DNA of 64,000 nt from Salvia splendens (GCF_004379255.2 NC_056036.1:43053576-43117575), one strand, 5' to 3'. Positions 35,230 through 51,940 are shown, counted from the stretch's first letter. Numbers and translations are program-made. The notes: a model not told the origin generated them from the letters alone.

Positions 35230-35241
35230 TGACACGTGTCA
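35230..35241. promoter_or_regulatory. 12-bp palindromic G-box
   Basis: TGACACGTGTCA is a perfect palindrome around CACGTG, a preferred plant bZIP/bHLH site. No gene starts within 3 kb downstream, so its role is unclear. Confidence 0.4.
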
Positions 35242-35371
35242 TCGTACTGATGTTCAAATTATGACCCATCACCCTCACTTCATGTAAAAGAACCGACCAC
35301 CATTTTATTTCCAAAACTACCCTTTTAAATAGTGTATGATTTTCTTAAAGAAAATACGCATATAAATAGTA

Positions 35372-35566
35372 CTCCCTCCGTCCCACAAAAGATGTCACGC
35401 TTGTGGAATGACACGAGATTTTAGGAGGTTTTATTTTATATGTTAAATGGAAAGAAAAAATATAATTTTTTTATTAATGTGAGAGAATTTTATCCAAAAA
35501 TGGATATGTGACATCTTTTTATGACAAACTAAAAAGGAAAGTGTAACATCTATTAAGAGACAGATG
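35372..35566. mobile_element. Stowaway-type MITE
   Basis: It starts CTCCCTCCGTCCCACAAAAG after TA and carries GATGTCACGCTTGTGG. The right arm reads CTTTTTATGACAAACT then GTAACATCTATTAAGAGAC, an eroded inverted copy. Confidence 0.65.
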
Positions 35567-36396
35567 AATTAAAATTACCGAGTACATACTCACTCATCCA
35601 TTTCACAACAATATGCATTTTTTAATTTTAGAAATTTTTTCCTCTCTACTAAGTATGACTTATTTTTCATTAATAATATTTTAATTATTTTTTAATATTT
35701 TTTTCTTACTTTATTAATTTTATATTAAAATATGTATCTAACTAAAGGGTATATTCTCGTGGGATAAAAGGTGCAAGTTTCATAGGAGTGACCGGATGCT
35801 GAGTCCTAAGTAGAAAATCAAACTAATACTAGTATTTAATTATATTTCAAAACTGATCCAATGCATTACTTTAACTTAAAATCATATTTATGTAGAATAT
35901 TTGACTTTTTTCCTTTCTCATTTTAATGTTTTTTCTTCTTTATATAAGCAAGTAGTTATTATTTCTCTCTAATTTTCAGCCTTTTATAATTCTCAAATCT
36001 TAGATAGATGGACTTTATATTTGTCATCTTAATAGAAGTTTAAGAAAAATCTCCAACGGTTTTTTCCAAAATTAATATAATATAATATAATTTGGTATTT
36101 AAGCTTATTACGCCACCCATATTTACACGTAAAATAAATTAAAAAATGATGCACACTTCATCTTAGATACTTAATTGAAAAGGATACAAACTTTATTACG
36201 ATAATTGAATTTTATATGTGCCAAGTTTAAGAAAAATCTCCAACAATTTCACGAAAATAAATACTAATAAACAAATATAGTTTGGTAGGAGTTTAAGACT
36301 ATTACGTGTCTCGCATGCACCGCCCCTGTTTATGCGTAAAATAAATTGAAAAAATACAAACTTGGTCACCAAATCATACGTATGAAACCAACCTAC

Positions 36397-36946
36397 CGAT
36401 AGAAATTCATGGGTTCCATCCTAAAAACCAATTGGTTATAGGAGGAGGGGCCCATGAGACTTATATACTAGTTTTAGTTTTCTCTTGGTTTTAGGAGGAG
36501 GGACCCATGAGACTTATATACTAGTTTCAGTTTTCTCTTGACACCAATGTGAGACAGTTATATGTTATATTTTTAGTTTCAATTGCCAACACCTCCCTCA
36601 AACCCTTCAAGGTGAACCTTGGAGGGGTTGGACTTTTTTCTAATCGATTGAACAATCGGCCCAATTTTTTTTCGATCGGTTGGACCACTTGACCCAAATT
36701 TTGAAGTCCAGATATACTGGGGTCAGTCATTTTTTCGGTTTCGGCCCAGATATACTGCTAGGTCAGTTAAATTTGACCCACAGTCGGCGACCCACTCTGA
36801 TACCATGATAGAAATCCATGAGTTCCATCCTAAAACCAATTGGTTATAGGAGGAGGGGCCCATGAGACTTATATACTAGTTTCAGTTTTCTCTTGACACC
36901 GATGTGGGACAGTTATATGTTATATTTTTAGTTTCAATTGCCAACA
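36397..36946 (-). mobile_element. TRIM retroelement with both LTRs
   Basis: Read on the minus strand, the 5' LTR is 36806-36946, starting TGTTGGCAATTG and ending TTTCTATCA. It is directly followed by the primer-binding site TGGTATCAGAGTGGG (36791-36805), which matches initiator tRNA-Met. A short interior without gag-pol follows, then a purine tract TTTGAGGGAGG, and a 3' LTR at 36397-36591. The LTRs carry TCCCACATCGG, common in plant TRIMs. The flanks CCTAC and CCTAT are a near 5-bp target duplication. The 3' LTR is longer because a 50-bp piece is doubled at 36441-36538. An open frame at 36527-36730 covers part of the interior and is probably not coding. Confidence 0.9.
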
Positions 36947-36951
36947 CCTAT

Positions 36952-38160
36952 TACAAGTAATAGCAATAGATTAGAAAGAGCCAAATCCACCTGTAAAACA
37001 TTTAGAAACAATGAATCTTAAAAAAAGAATTAGCAAATTCCCATATAGTCGTCTATTAATGGAATGAATTGATTATATCATACTATATGCAAGCCAACAT
37101 CTTATCATCATCATATAAAAAACATATTATTTCACCAAATTTTCAAATCAAATTTATGGAGCCGACCTACAAGTGGTAGTAATCAATTAAAAAAAAGTCA
37201 AAAACCACCTATATAACGTCACGCAAAAACAATAAATCCTAAAAATAAGTAGTAATAATAATAAAAATAAATAAAATGGGCTCCTATACTAGTTAAGCGA
37301 GTTTATTTTGACAGATATTTGAGTTTGAAGTCAATGAGCGAATTCAAAATTAGTACTTCTACACTACTACTAGTAGTAATAAATTGTGTGAAATATCCAC
37401 TGCGTGAATTATCCCTTGCAATTATTTGATCATCCCCAAGAAAGACTTAAATGTTTTGTGAGTAGATATTTATTTATGAAAGAGTTACTATTGTTTTAAA
37501 AAATTATCTAGAAAAAAACAAAGTATAGCTAATAAAAAAAAGTCTTTCCTAAGAGCGCGCATAATATGCTCGCAAAACTACTTTTTTTCTCAATCACAGA
37601 CAAGATGAGTCGAACCAAACCAGGTGATGGCCCGATGCAATGTATGTATCTCGCTTGCTAAATTTAAAGGGTTAAGATTAGATCTCGGTACAACTATTAT
37701 CTATATTCTATGCGGATATTGACACATAATATTATGAAATTTATATATAAAAAAATTCCTACGAACTTTAAACTTGACCTATAATATAACAAACTTAAAT
37801 AATTATTGAATTTTTCCACCGACAATAAAATCCAACTATTTTAAAATTAGATAGATAACCATAACTTCAATGGTAATCATATCTCGTTGTGGAAAAAAAT
37901 TCAACAACTATTTAAATTCGTGATATTATATGCCAAGTTTAAAGTTTTGGAAAAAACAAATTTTGAAATATTTCATGATATTAGACGTCAATATCCCATT
38001 TTTATTCCTCCTCCATCCACAAAAAAAACTGTTGACGGTACGAGTTTTAATAAGAAATTGATAAAGTCAAATAGGGAAAGAGAAAAAATAGATAAATTAC
38101 TACTAGATAAAGAGAAAAATGGAAAAAATATAAGAGATATAGAGAAAAAGTGAATAAAGT
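36952..38160. other. Gene-free AT-rich stretch
   Basis: No recognisable gene. The open frame at 37887-38153 is lysine- and asparagine-rich intergenic sequence. Confidence 0.6.
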
Positions 38161-38162
38161 AT

Positions 38163-38610
38163 GGCTGGGGTTGACAATTTTTGGCACGGCACGATAACAA
38201 GACAGAACCCGCACGAAATTAATGGGTATGTGTCAAAGCTTATTGGGTTGGTGTTGTGTTCGTGTTACACGTTAAGAAATAATATTATAATATTATTATT
38301 ATTTTATTTATTTTAAAATTTAAATTAGGTTTAGTCTAATGGAGCACTTAGTATTAGTATAGTGTCGTGTTTGTGTTACATGTTAAAAAATAATACTAAT
38401 TTAGTGTCGTTATTGTGTCGTGTCATATATGTGTTGTTATCGTGTCGTGTTGACCCGAAGTGGTTCGTGTCGTTAATGAGTTCATGTCGTGTTCGTGTCT
38501 GAGGGTAGCGGGTCGTGTTCGTGTTTAGAGTTTTCTTAACGAGTTGTGTTCGTGTTTGTTGTTATCGTGTCGTTAACGACACAACACGCACGATTTTGCC
38601 CCCTAATGAC
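38163..38610. repeat. GTGTCGTG-rich repeat with inverted edges
   Basis: Left edge GGGGTTGACAATTTTTGGCA and right edge, reversed, GGGGGCAAAATCGTGCGTG are imperfect inverted repeats. Between them, GTGTCGTG/GTTCGTGT motifs recur many times. This looks like a degraded plant repeat (DNA transposon or derivative); I cannot name the family. It lies about 330 bp upstream of the beta-carotene hydroxylase start. Confidence 0.5.
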
Positions 38611-38941
38611 AGAAAGCTTTCTATATTTTAGAAATTAAACTAAGTACTATACATGTTTTTTTGGACATCCCTATGACAAAATTAGATTATATTTTCATAG
38701 ATAAAGAGAGTACGATGGAGTAATTAACTCGAGTGGCAGTTTGGTAATTTCGGAGAAGAAGAGCACTAGAAAAGAAATTGGAGCACTGAACTGAAATGTT
38801 AGTGTATTTAAAGAGAGAACCAGCCATGGAAGAAGCTAAGATGTGGTCTTCCTCTCTCCTCTGCCCACTCAAACTCTCTCCCTCTCTCTCTTGAAACCTC
38901 ACCAATCACCGCCACTCCAAATCCCCCTTCAACCACCTCCA

Positions 38942-40652
38942 ATGGCGGCCCGGATTTCCGTCGCCACACTCCGCCACGGCCCGTTTCTCGGCCCGAAGCC
39001 CGCGCCTATCGCCTCTCTCCACTGGATTTCGAGGTTAGAGAGGAGTACGAGGAGGCCGAATCTGACGGTTTGTTTCGTGCTGGAGGATGAGAAAATGAGG
39101 CCAATCAACGAGCCGGAAGCTGAAGAAGCCAGCGGCGGAGTTGGCAGGGCGATTTCGCTGGCGGAGAGCGTGGCGGAGAAGGTGGCGGAGAAGATGGCCA
39201 GGAAGAAATCGGAGCGGTTTACGTATCTGGTCGCGGCAGTAATGTCGAGCTTCGGGATCACTTCCATGGCGGTTATGGCTGTCTATTACAGATTCGCTTG
39301 GCACATGGAGGTATTTTGCTCTTCGTATCTTCAATTTCCCCCAAATTTTCTTCAATTTGTTGGTTTAATGTCTGGAATCGATCAACGCCGCAGGGTGGGG
39401 AGATACCGTATACGGAAATGTTTGGTACATTTGCTCTCTCCGTTGGCGCCGCTGTAAGCTGCTTTTATCTTTGTAAATCAATCGAATCGACATTGATTTC
39501 TAGTTGAATTTCGTGATATTGTTGAATTGAGCTGAAATTGAGTTGAAATTGAGTTGAAATTGAGTTGAAATTGAATTGAAATTTGCTAGGTGGGGATGGA
39601 GTTCTGGGCTAGATGGGCGCATAAAGCTCTGTGGCATGCTTCGTTGTGGCATATGCACGAGGTTCGTGTGCTTTAACTGAATTGAATCAACAACAATGAA
39701 AATTGAAATGTATGATGATAATTGATTTGAATTGATTTGATTTGATTTGATTTGATTGCAGTCGCATCATAGACCGAGAGAGGGGCCTTTCGAGCTCAAC
39801 GACGTTTTTGCGATAATTAACGCGGTTCCGGCCATCGCCCTCCTCTCCTACGGTTTCTTCCACACCGGCCTCGTTCCCGGCCTCTGCTTCGGCGCTGTGA
39901 GTGTCCTTGATTTTTGATCAACTGACTTATTTTGAGTCGTCTCTGTGAATGAATGTGTATTTTGTGTGTGCAATGTGTGTTGTGTGCGCGGGACGTGGAT
40001 TGAATTTCAATCCACGTCCTGAATTCCATGGTACTAAATGCACTCTTGTGACTAATATTTGTGCGGATCGATGCGTCAGGGCCTAGGAATCACTGTCTTT
40101 GGCATGGCCTACATGTTCGTCCACGATGGCCTCGTGCACCGGAGATTCCCGGTGGGACCCATCGCGGAGGTGCCCTATTTCAGAAAAGTGGCCGCGGCTC
40201 ACCAGGTATGAGTTGATCATATACAATTAGTGTTGTAATTTAGGTAATTAAAATTGAGATCTTGTTTGATATTGGTGTCTTGGAATTCAGATTCATCACA
40301 CTGACAAGTTCGACGGTGTTCCATACGGGCTGTTCCTCGGACCCAAGGTTTGTCAACTAGATTAATTACTCATTCAAAGCATAGCATTTCTTTTTCGACA
40401 CGTGATTTGATGTAGTGTAGTTTTGTGTGTTAAGTGAAAAGAGAATAAAGTAGAAAGACTCATGTTTTTATTTTTTAAAATGTTGCTTTTAGTGGTGTGT
40501 TTATTCATTTTGTTGAATATATAAATTTTGCTGGGATTCAGTTATCTTATTGTGATCGCTTGTTTATGTAGGAACTTGAAGAAGTAGGAGGGCTACCTGA
40601 GTTGGAGGAAGAAATTGATAAAAGAATTAAATTGTCCAAGAAATCTAGATGA
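38942..40652 (+). CDS. BCH: Beta-carotene 3-hydroxylase, chloroplastic
   Basis: Non-haem di-iron hydroxylase that adds 3-OH groups to the beta rings of beta-carotene, making cryptoxanthin and zeaxanthin in plastid membranes. Seven exons: 38942-39310, 39394-39453, 39590-39661, 39762-39896, 40080-40205, 40291-40347 and 40572-40652. The sum is 900 nt, giving 299 residues, and every intron is phase 0. The N-terminus (MAARISVATLRHG) is a Ser/Arg-rich plastid transit peptide. The four histidine clusters that bind iron are HKALWH, HMHESHH, HDGLVH and HQIHH. Hydrophobic helices include FTYLVAAVMSSFGITSMAVM. The first in-frame Met lies further upstream (38843), but MAARIS fits the family's start. A TATTTAAAG TATA-like motif lies near 38806. 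Confidence 0.96.
39522..39583. repeat. GAGTTGAAATT minisatellite in BCH intron 2
   Basis: About five tandem 11-bp units with small changes end just before the exon 3 acceptor. A TTGATTTGA run (39720-39757) sits in the same position in intron 3. Confidence 0.9.
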
Positions 40653-43600
40653 TAGTTTTTTTGGTTTCCTTGTAGAAAAAAAGTGGCATATCTTCTTGAT
40701 GCACAGATGAAATGAATGATTTTAACTTAATACTAAGATTGTAACCAGGGATGGTTGGTTTGAAATCGGAATTAGATGAACGGTTTCGGTTTCGGTTTCG
40801 GTTTTGAAACTGAATTAGAATTGACATATCGGTTGCACACACAAGCCGAGGGGGCCGGCATATGCCTTGGTCGATAGTACCATTTACCCCCCTTTTTTAC
40901 TGTCAATATTGTTGAAATTGTTTGAAATCCTTCTTAAGTTGTCCTTGATATTGATCAAATAGTAAGAAATGGCCATGTCAAAGATGGGTTCGGAAGAATA
41001 AGTAAATAAATGTTGAAATAAGGAATAGAAGGGAAGAAAATGTTAATTTTTTTATATAAATATAATTTTTAGTTAAGGTATTGTAGTAGTTTAATAATAT
41101 TTCAATTACATAATTATTATATTTTAAATATGTGAATACTTAATTTGAATCTGAGAAAATGTTTAGTACTCCAAATAGTAATGACTCAATTAGTTATTTC
41201 ACATTGGTCCCTGATCGTAATTGGCAATAAAAAACTAGCAAAAATCGCCCAAAACGAACCAAAATCATCTTAACGAGGTAATTACAGTTTTATAGTGAGT
41301 ACTACTTTTTAAATTAATATAGCAGTTCTTGAATAGGTTATGATATGAAAACTGAATAAATTCAAGTAGCAAAGGTTGTGACATTGCACTTAGGTAGTAA
41401 ACAAAATTATGAGGGCGAAATTTAGTTGATATACAAAATTTGGAGGAAAATGTAGTTGTTTCTAGAGACTTATGTTGGCTGGCATTTTTGGCCTTGTGTT
41501 TTCTAACAATTGCTCCAAAATTTTGATATTGGATTGTCAGCATTTGCCACTTGATTTTTTATTTTTATATTCTTGTGAACTTCATTAACTCATCCAATGT
41601 CCTTTTTGTTTTCGAAAAGAACCTTTTATTTTGGTTCCCTTTTTTTTATTTAATAAATGTAGGTTATAACTTAGGTGTTCAAACCCAATTCCTTTGAGTG
41701 GTTTGATATGGCTTGAATAATTGAATTTAAAGTTCATGCTAAACTCATAGAGAGCATAAATAAAAGAATGAGATTTGATGGAATTTATATTATCAACTTA
41801 TCAAGGCTATAAGTAGTACATTTGTATTTTAAAATTCACTAAAATAAATAAGCATTTGACGACATAAAAGTGTCAATATCGTCCTTTTAGATTTATTTAA
41901 TGAAATATTTTTTCATTCATTTTTAAAATATGCTTCTATATGTTTTTTCACGACGCAAATACTACCACGCAACAAAAATTGGGCCTTAAACTAACGAGTC
42001 AACTCCATTGACATGAGGAAAAAAAATTACCACCTGCGAAAGATGGTGTCAATGTGTTCGAATTTAGATACCATCTTCTACTTCTCCAATTTATACCGTT
42101 TTTACACAATTTGAGAAGTTAAATTACGCAGGGACTTTTACTTATTTGGATGATAGATAGCTATTCAATATTAGCATACAAGTTCGTATGTGTAATGAAG
42201 ATCATGGATATATCAATCCATAACTAATTTAATATTATAATTATTCAAAGTGAACCATTTACATCATCTAGAGTTAAGAAGATAAAAAAAATCATAGATC
42301 TTTTACTATATATCTGAAATAGAAATTTAAATTCAAGATCGAAACTTAACTTTTATAATTCTTAGATCATCATAGTACTATATAAATTATAACGGGTCTT
42401 TCGTCCTATCCAATCCGTATTAATTTATAATTATATGCTATTGGTCTAATTAGGCTTATCCCAACTTAATATATATATAGCTGCCAAACAAATTTAATTG
42501 GACGCAATTAAAGTTTGTGATTGTGACCATATCCTATCATTTAAAATAAGCAATTGGTCTTCCAAATAAAATGCTGTGAATTTTCTACCTTTTTGTTGAT
42601 TGAGTAATGTATAATAGTGGTACCTAACAATTTAATTTGATTTATTCACAATTGAACACGCGTAACGTAGACCTTTCACTAACAATATGTTTTGTTCAAC
42701 TTATTAATCAAAATCCAATAAAAGTGGATAATCCACTACACTCTTGTCCCCCACACTTCGTATTTGCCTCTTTTTTATTGTTCAATTATTCAGTTGATTT
42801 GCTATGGACGAAGGACACGTTTTCATGTTGCCACGTCAAGATGTGAAAGAATATTTTATCAAGAAATCTTATTGCCAATGCTGACGTGTAATGTAACTAA
42901 TTGCACAATTATTGAGTGGAAAGTGCATACTTAAAGCTTAAAACAATTCTATATAGAGTAGTGTTTTTCTACGATCAGTAAGAACCCTTTTTGGGAGTAA
43001 TCCAAAATAAATTTATTAACTATATCAAATTAAAAATAGGATCATATTTATCGATTTTGAAATGATATGACCTAATGAAATAATTAACTTAAGATTAAAA
43101 CTAAAATCATGTATTCGAATATTTTTTTTTCAAAAATGATTGTGGTTGCCATTATGGGCCTAACTAATATTGACATAGGCTGGCCCGGCCAAAAACTTTT
43201 ATTCGACCATGGATCAACTAATTTTATTACGATCAGATATTAGTCCATTAAAATTTCAACGCACTCATTTATTTAAAGCCCAAGACATAAATTTCTCTAA
43301 CCAGCATAAGCCCATGGGCCTAAATGAAAATCTCAACCAAACCCAATATATTATTCACAAGTCTTAAGAGTGGATTTAGCTACATAATCAAAAAGGTTTA
43401 ACAAAATGTGAGTCTCATTTCTATAGTATTTATTTTTATTTTACAGTGAAATAAGTTAATAAAATATGAGAACCAATTCTCAAATATAATAAAACTAGAG
43501 TGGGACAAATTGGAACTAAGCAACTGTCAAGTTAAAACTTATAAAAAGACTGGCCAAAGTGTCAAACTGAAAATTTTAAAATTTAAAACTTATAACGTAA

Positions 43601-43922
43601 TGAATCGTACAAATACTTATTCGTATACAAGTACTTTTACAAAAGAACATATCATAGATTGAGGCCAAAACATTGAAAGCTTACAAGAAGATAAAAAAAA
43701 ATAACAAAATTTCTATGTTGATTACAACAGGTTTTGTATAAATCAGCAACAAACATATCCAAGCAACCGAGTCCAATATACATCTCAAATTCAAAATCAT
43801 GACACCCTACTCACAAACATGGGAGAATAAAACACAAAAAGTTCACAAGGAAAAAAAAAAATAGGGCCTTATGCTTTTTACCAAAAAGACATACCTACCT
43901 TTGGCCACAACTCCTATCAACA
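40653..43922. other. Gene-free AT-rich intergenic region
   Basis: No gene recognised. Degraded MITE-like pieces and short poly-A/T runs occur, together with a GGTTTCGGTTTCGGTTTCGG microsatellite near 40784-40803. Open frames at 41265-41543 and 42637-42846 have intergenic composition. Confidence 0.6.
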
Positions 43923-44882
43923 CTATGACTGCATAACTTTGTTCTGTTTAACACAAGCCGGCGCTTTGAACGACTGGCACTTCCACATCGATGGCGCCCT
44001 CTCCACCGGAGGCGGCATCAAACTGTTACTCGAAAACAAGGCTTGAGGTTTCCCCTCCTCTTTCGGACTAGTTTGGTCCTTGATGCTACAAATGCTCAAG
44101 GGCAGTTTCTTCTGCTTGATTCTTCCCCTCTTTCGACTAATGCTATCCAAGACTTCACCATCGTCCAGCTTCAGCCTTTCGGGTTTGCTGAGGCGAGAGC
44201 CGTCTCCATTGCTGTCATCCTTGGAAGTGTTCAAGTCTACCATGATCATGTCTACTTCTACTACACCATTACCGTTGTCCCCTTCGCCAACTGTACATCC
44301 CCTCGGCCGTTTATGCTTGTGACTCTTCGCATCAGCACTTGGCGGGCTCTTCAAGATTCTTGGGGAGCTGTTGATGGCGCGATGCAGATTGTGAGCCAAT
44401 TCTTCGTCTGTTCTTGCGCTGTTTTTCTTCTTGCTGTACAATGCTTCAACGGTGACATGCTTCTTCATCTTGTTCTTTTTTAGTAACTTTTCTTTGTTAC
44501 CCGTCTCTTCCGAAAGAATGGCAACAAGATCTAAGGCAGTTTTGGCTGCAGCCACTGCCTTTGCTGCTTTTGCAGCCTTCTCTTCAGCATTGGCTCTTGC
44601 AGCCTCTGCAAGCTTTGCAGCCTTCATAGCAGCGATTCTAGAGTCTTCGACAATCTGCTCGTTTGAGAGACTTGGATTACTCAACTGGTACCTCAACGCG
44701 CTATTGAGACGGGCATCATGCTCGCTCCCAGCGCTACTAGGACTAGGAGTTGATTGTGTGGGGGAATTAGCATCTGAGTTCTGTCTCTTCAATCCAGCGA
44801 GAAGCCGCTTCCGAGGTGGAAGATGTGCATCCGCATCCAAGTGATTAACAGTGCATGTGTTAGTTTCCATATTCTTATGCAT
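43923..44882 (-). CDS. Unknown plant protein, probably nuclear
   Basis: A 319-residue frame in one exon. The N-terminus has PPRKRLLAGLKRQNSD, then an Ala/Lys-rich helical segment of about 40 residues (AAMKAAKLAEAARANAEEKA, starting near residue 88) suggestive of a coiled coil. A Lys-rich patch and a basic RKRGRIKQKK motif follow, a good nuclear signal. The C-terminus is PPPVERAPSMWKCQSFKAP, which looks like a conserved short motif. I believe similar proteins occur across flowering plants, but I cannot name a function. Two Mets lie close together (residues 1 and 5). A spliced 5' leader is likely: donor CAG/GTAATA at 45427 and acceptor near 44943, with an upstream exon in 45428-45870. Confidence 0.8.
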   Translation of the reverse strand: MHKNMETNTCTVNHLDADAHLPPRKRLLAGLKRQNSDANSPTQSTPSPSSAGSEHDARLNSALRYQLSNPSLSNEQIVEDSRIAAMKAAKLAEAARANAEEKAAKAAKAVAAAKTALDLVAILSEETGNKEKLLKKNKMKKHVTVEALYSKKKNSARTDEELAHNLHRAINSSPRILKSPPSADAKSHKHKRPRGCTVGEGDNGNGVVEVDMIMVDLNTSKDDSNGDGSRLSKPERLKLDDGEVLDSISRKRGRIKQKKLPLSICSIKDQTSPKEEGKPQALFSSNSLMPPPVERAPSMWKCQSFKAPACVKQNKVMQS

Positions 44883-46300
44883 TTACATGCAAATAAATTC
44901 GCCAGAAACCTTTGCAGTTCAAGCAAGAAGGAATATTTCAACCTGTCTTCATATAAATTTGAGACTTTCAGAAATCTAACATAAGACTAACTATCATACA
45001 AATCTAATACACGAATTATTGAGCAAAAATCAAATCAAATTGATGAATTCCGAATTAGAGCTATGCTGAATAACGAATTCGATCAAATCAACACTAAACC
45101 AAATGTATTGCAAATCAGATTGAGCTGAATTCTACAATCAGACGCTCTTTACTAGTAGTACATAAGTTTGAAGCTTAAACCGTGATCAGAGTTGAAAGGT
45201 AATCTTAGAGCAGCTGAAACTAGGGTTTTTTTAGAGGATACGCATGTTTGGTAGATAACAGACACAAGAAACCCTAAAATTTCTTCTGAAACTACAGATC
45301 TGCATAATAAAATCAGCGCGAAGTCTTAAACATTTCCTATGATGATGATGGTAACAGAGACAATCAACAAACTAACTAACATCAAATCATAGAAAATTCA
45401 AACAAACACGAATCGATTCCTATTACCTGCAAATGAAATCAAATCAAATATCTCCCGAACAGAATTTCAGCTCCAGATTATCATCCATTCTCATCCGATG
45501 CTCTAACTCTCGCAAAAATCTCGCCACGAAATCCTCGCAATAAAAATCAGTTCGGTCCTCGGATTCATTCAAACCTCCTCAGCTCCACTTCGCATCGATC
45601 TCAGCCGAATATCGCGACGCATGTACAAACCGCAGAAATGCGATTGGATCAATGAACAGAGGATTAGAGGCGGAGGATCACAGAGCTGAGAAATTCCACG
45701 CGGTGATTTGTACGATGAGAATTTCGAATTCGATGAATTTTAATTCATATAAATATATATACATATAATTAGATTCTGTTGATTGTGGGAAGGATTTGTT
45801 ATGAATTTCTCGAGCTGAGAAAAATGGATGGGGGCTTTTGCAGGAGACGAGTGATTTCACCACGTATTTGTTTGATGGTTTTTCCGTTTTCGGACGAATT
45901 TGCCCTCATCGACATGTGAAAAGACCATACTGCCCATGCCTTGCCCTAAACATCTACATCTTCATATTTATCTCTACCATTTCTGCTGCACAAATAAATA
46001 AATAAAATAATTACACAACAAATTGTTAAAGTTTATCATACAAAATGATGTGGATCATGAATGTGACAGATTCTTTAGTAGTGCCTGGTTTGATGGATCA
46101 AAATAAGATTGAGTTATATGAATAGTATTCGGTGGGATAAATAATGTTTGATTAGATTACCTTCTGGCTTATGAGTTTTAATTTTCTTCTCTGATAAAAT
46201 TAATCTTGGATGATTCCATATCAATTCAATTTTGAGTCTAGTTAATCTTGAATGCAAAATTGACTTTAACTCCACCATTTGACTTAAATACCAAATTATT

Positions 46301-46410
46301 TAAGGATGTGTCACATTATCTTCAAAGATTTAAATACCTATTGTACTAAATTGAAACTTTAAGGATGTGTCACATTATCTTCAAAGAATTAAATATCAAT
46401 TGTACTCCCT
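46301..46410. repeat. 59-bp tandem repeat
   Basis: TAAGGATGTGTCACATTATC followed by TTCAAAGA occurs at 46301 and 46360 with small differences after it. Confidence 0.8.
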
Positions 46411-46587
46411 TAATTGAATTGAATTTGATTCATTTCAGCATTTGGTTTATTATTATTATTAGAGAAAAGTATTAGATCAAATTCTTAAACTCAGCTGAAA
46501 AATACTTTCACCGTATGATGTTATATTGTTATTGCTTCTAACCTTTTTAACTATCTCAATATGTTTATTTTAAGCTTATATAATCCA

Positions 46588-46765
46588 TAAGGGCACTCTC
46601 AGCGCAGGGGGTTCGGATTTGGGACGAAGGCTGGGGCCGAGGCTCGGTGTTGCAGTTCAAAGATCCGGGCCATGATCTGACCCGTCTTCAAGGCCCGCAG
46701 ACGGTTGGGCAGCCCAGCCTCGTCCGATGAGGAGCTGCCACATGGAAACAACCTTTGCTGTAATC
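46588..46765. mobile_element. GC-rich MITE end, PIF/Harbinger-like
   Basis: GGGCACTCTCAGCGCAGGGG starts an abrupt GC-rich block in AT-rich DNA, ending near GAGGAGCTGCCACATGG. The pattern is like the ends of plant PIF/Harbinger MITEs. No right end was found. It lies about 420 bp beyond the 3' end of the prolyl-tRNA synthetase gene. Confidence 0.4.
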
Positions 46766-47182
46766 GAATTTTTTATAATTTTTTTTTCTAAAAAATGACA
46801 CACAAAAGGGGAGCCTATAATTGCATCAGCACCATATTTCTCCAAAATCAACAAAATAGAGTAAATCAGCAAATTTAATATCTGCAGCTTCACTTAGTTG
46901 ACAACAAAGACATAATCTAGCTGTATAATCTAAAACTATATTGAAAATATAAGATTCCAATTTGAAGATGGCAATGCTGGAGATTCTTGAGCATATCAGC
47001 TACTCAAACAAGATGATGATCTGAAGCTTAAAAAAAGATTTCCCCTATAGGTAATGTAAATGTAATGAGAGAAGAAACTTGTATAATTGATGAAGAAAAA
47101 TCCACAAAAGTAACATTATTGAGAACAAGTAAAGCGCTTACGAAGCATAAGATCAGAACGGGCGATTTTAACTCTGAGATTA

Positions 47183-51326
<4,144 letters not shown>

Positions 51327-51772
51327 TCAAAATTGTTTTCTTATCAAATTTTTTACTATGATTGTTTGTTTAATTGAAGATTATGAAATTTAACCTGATT
51401 TTCCTGGAGATTATATTGTAAGTTTAATGATCATGTCATCTTTGTTTTTTTTATCATAAGCTTTGAAATTTATCGAGAGTATTTTGTCAAATTTATCTGT
51501 AATTTAGCTTGATTTTCGGAAGATGACCTATGACCTTTGTTCAAAAAATAAGTCGTATATGAGAATATTAATATTATATTTTTATTTATAGTTTTTAAAA
51601 ATAATTATTATGAAGTGATTGATTGATCGGTGCTCAAATTTAATGATAAAATTAATAAATTTTAAAGTTGAGGATGTAACTGATAAAATAGTTGACATAG
51701 GCATAAGAATCTGATATTCAACTTTTTCAACACAAAGATTTGAATTGAAACATAGTACTACTACTTCTTACA

Positions 51773-51940
51773 AAATGATAGCTGAAAAGCTAGTTGACAA
51801 ATTCAACAGTCAATCAGTTGACCAAATAACAAGTAATCATCAATCTACAAGTAAGCAAATGATAGCTGAAAAGCTAGTTGACAAATTCAACAGTCAATCA
51901 GTTGACCAAATAACAAGTAATCATCAATCTACAAGTAAGC
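51773..51940. repeat. Perfect 84-bp tandem duplication
   Basis: Copies 51773-51856 and 51857-51940 appear identical (AAATGATAGCTGAAAAGC to ACAAGTAAGC). 84 is divisible by three, so a frame stays open across both (51745-51954), but the composition is not convincingly coding. It sits just beyond the stop of the PATRONUS-like gene. Confidence 0.92.

Noticed and set aside
44043..44844. Plus-strand frames over the unknown 319-residue gene
   Set aside because: Antisense to the Ala-rich helix, giving Ala/Ser/Phe-rich shadow frames; the minus frame has the basic motifs and a plausible spliced leader.
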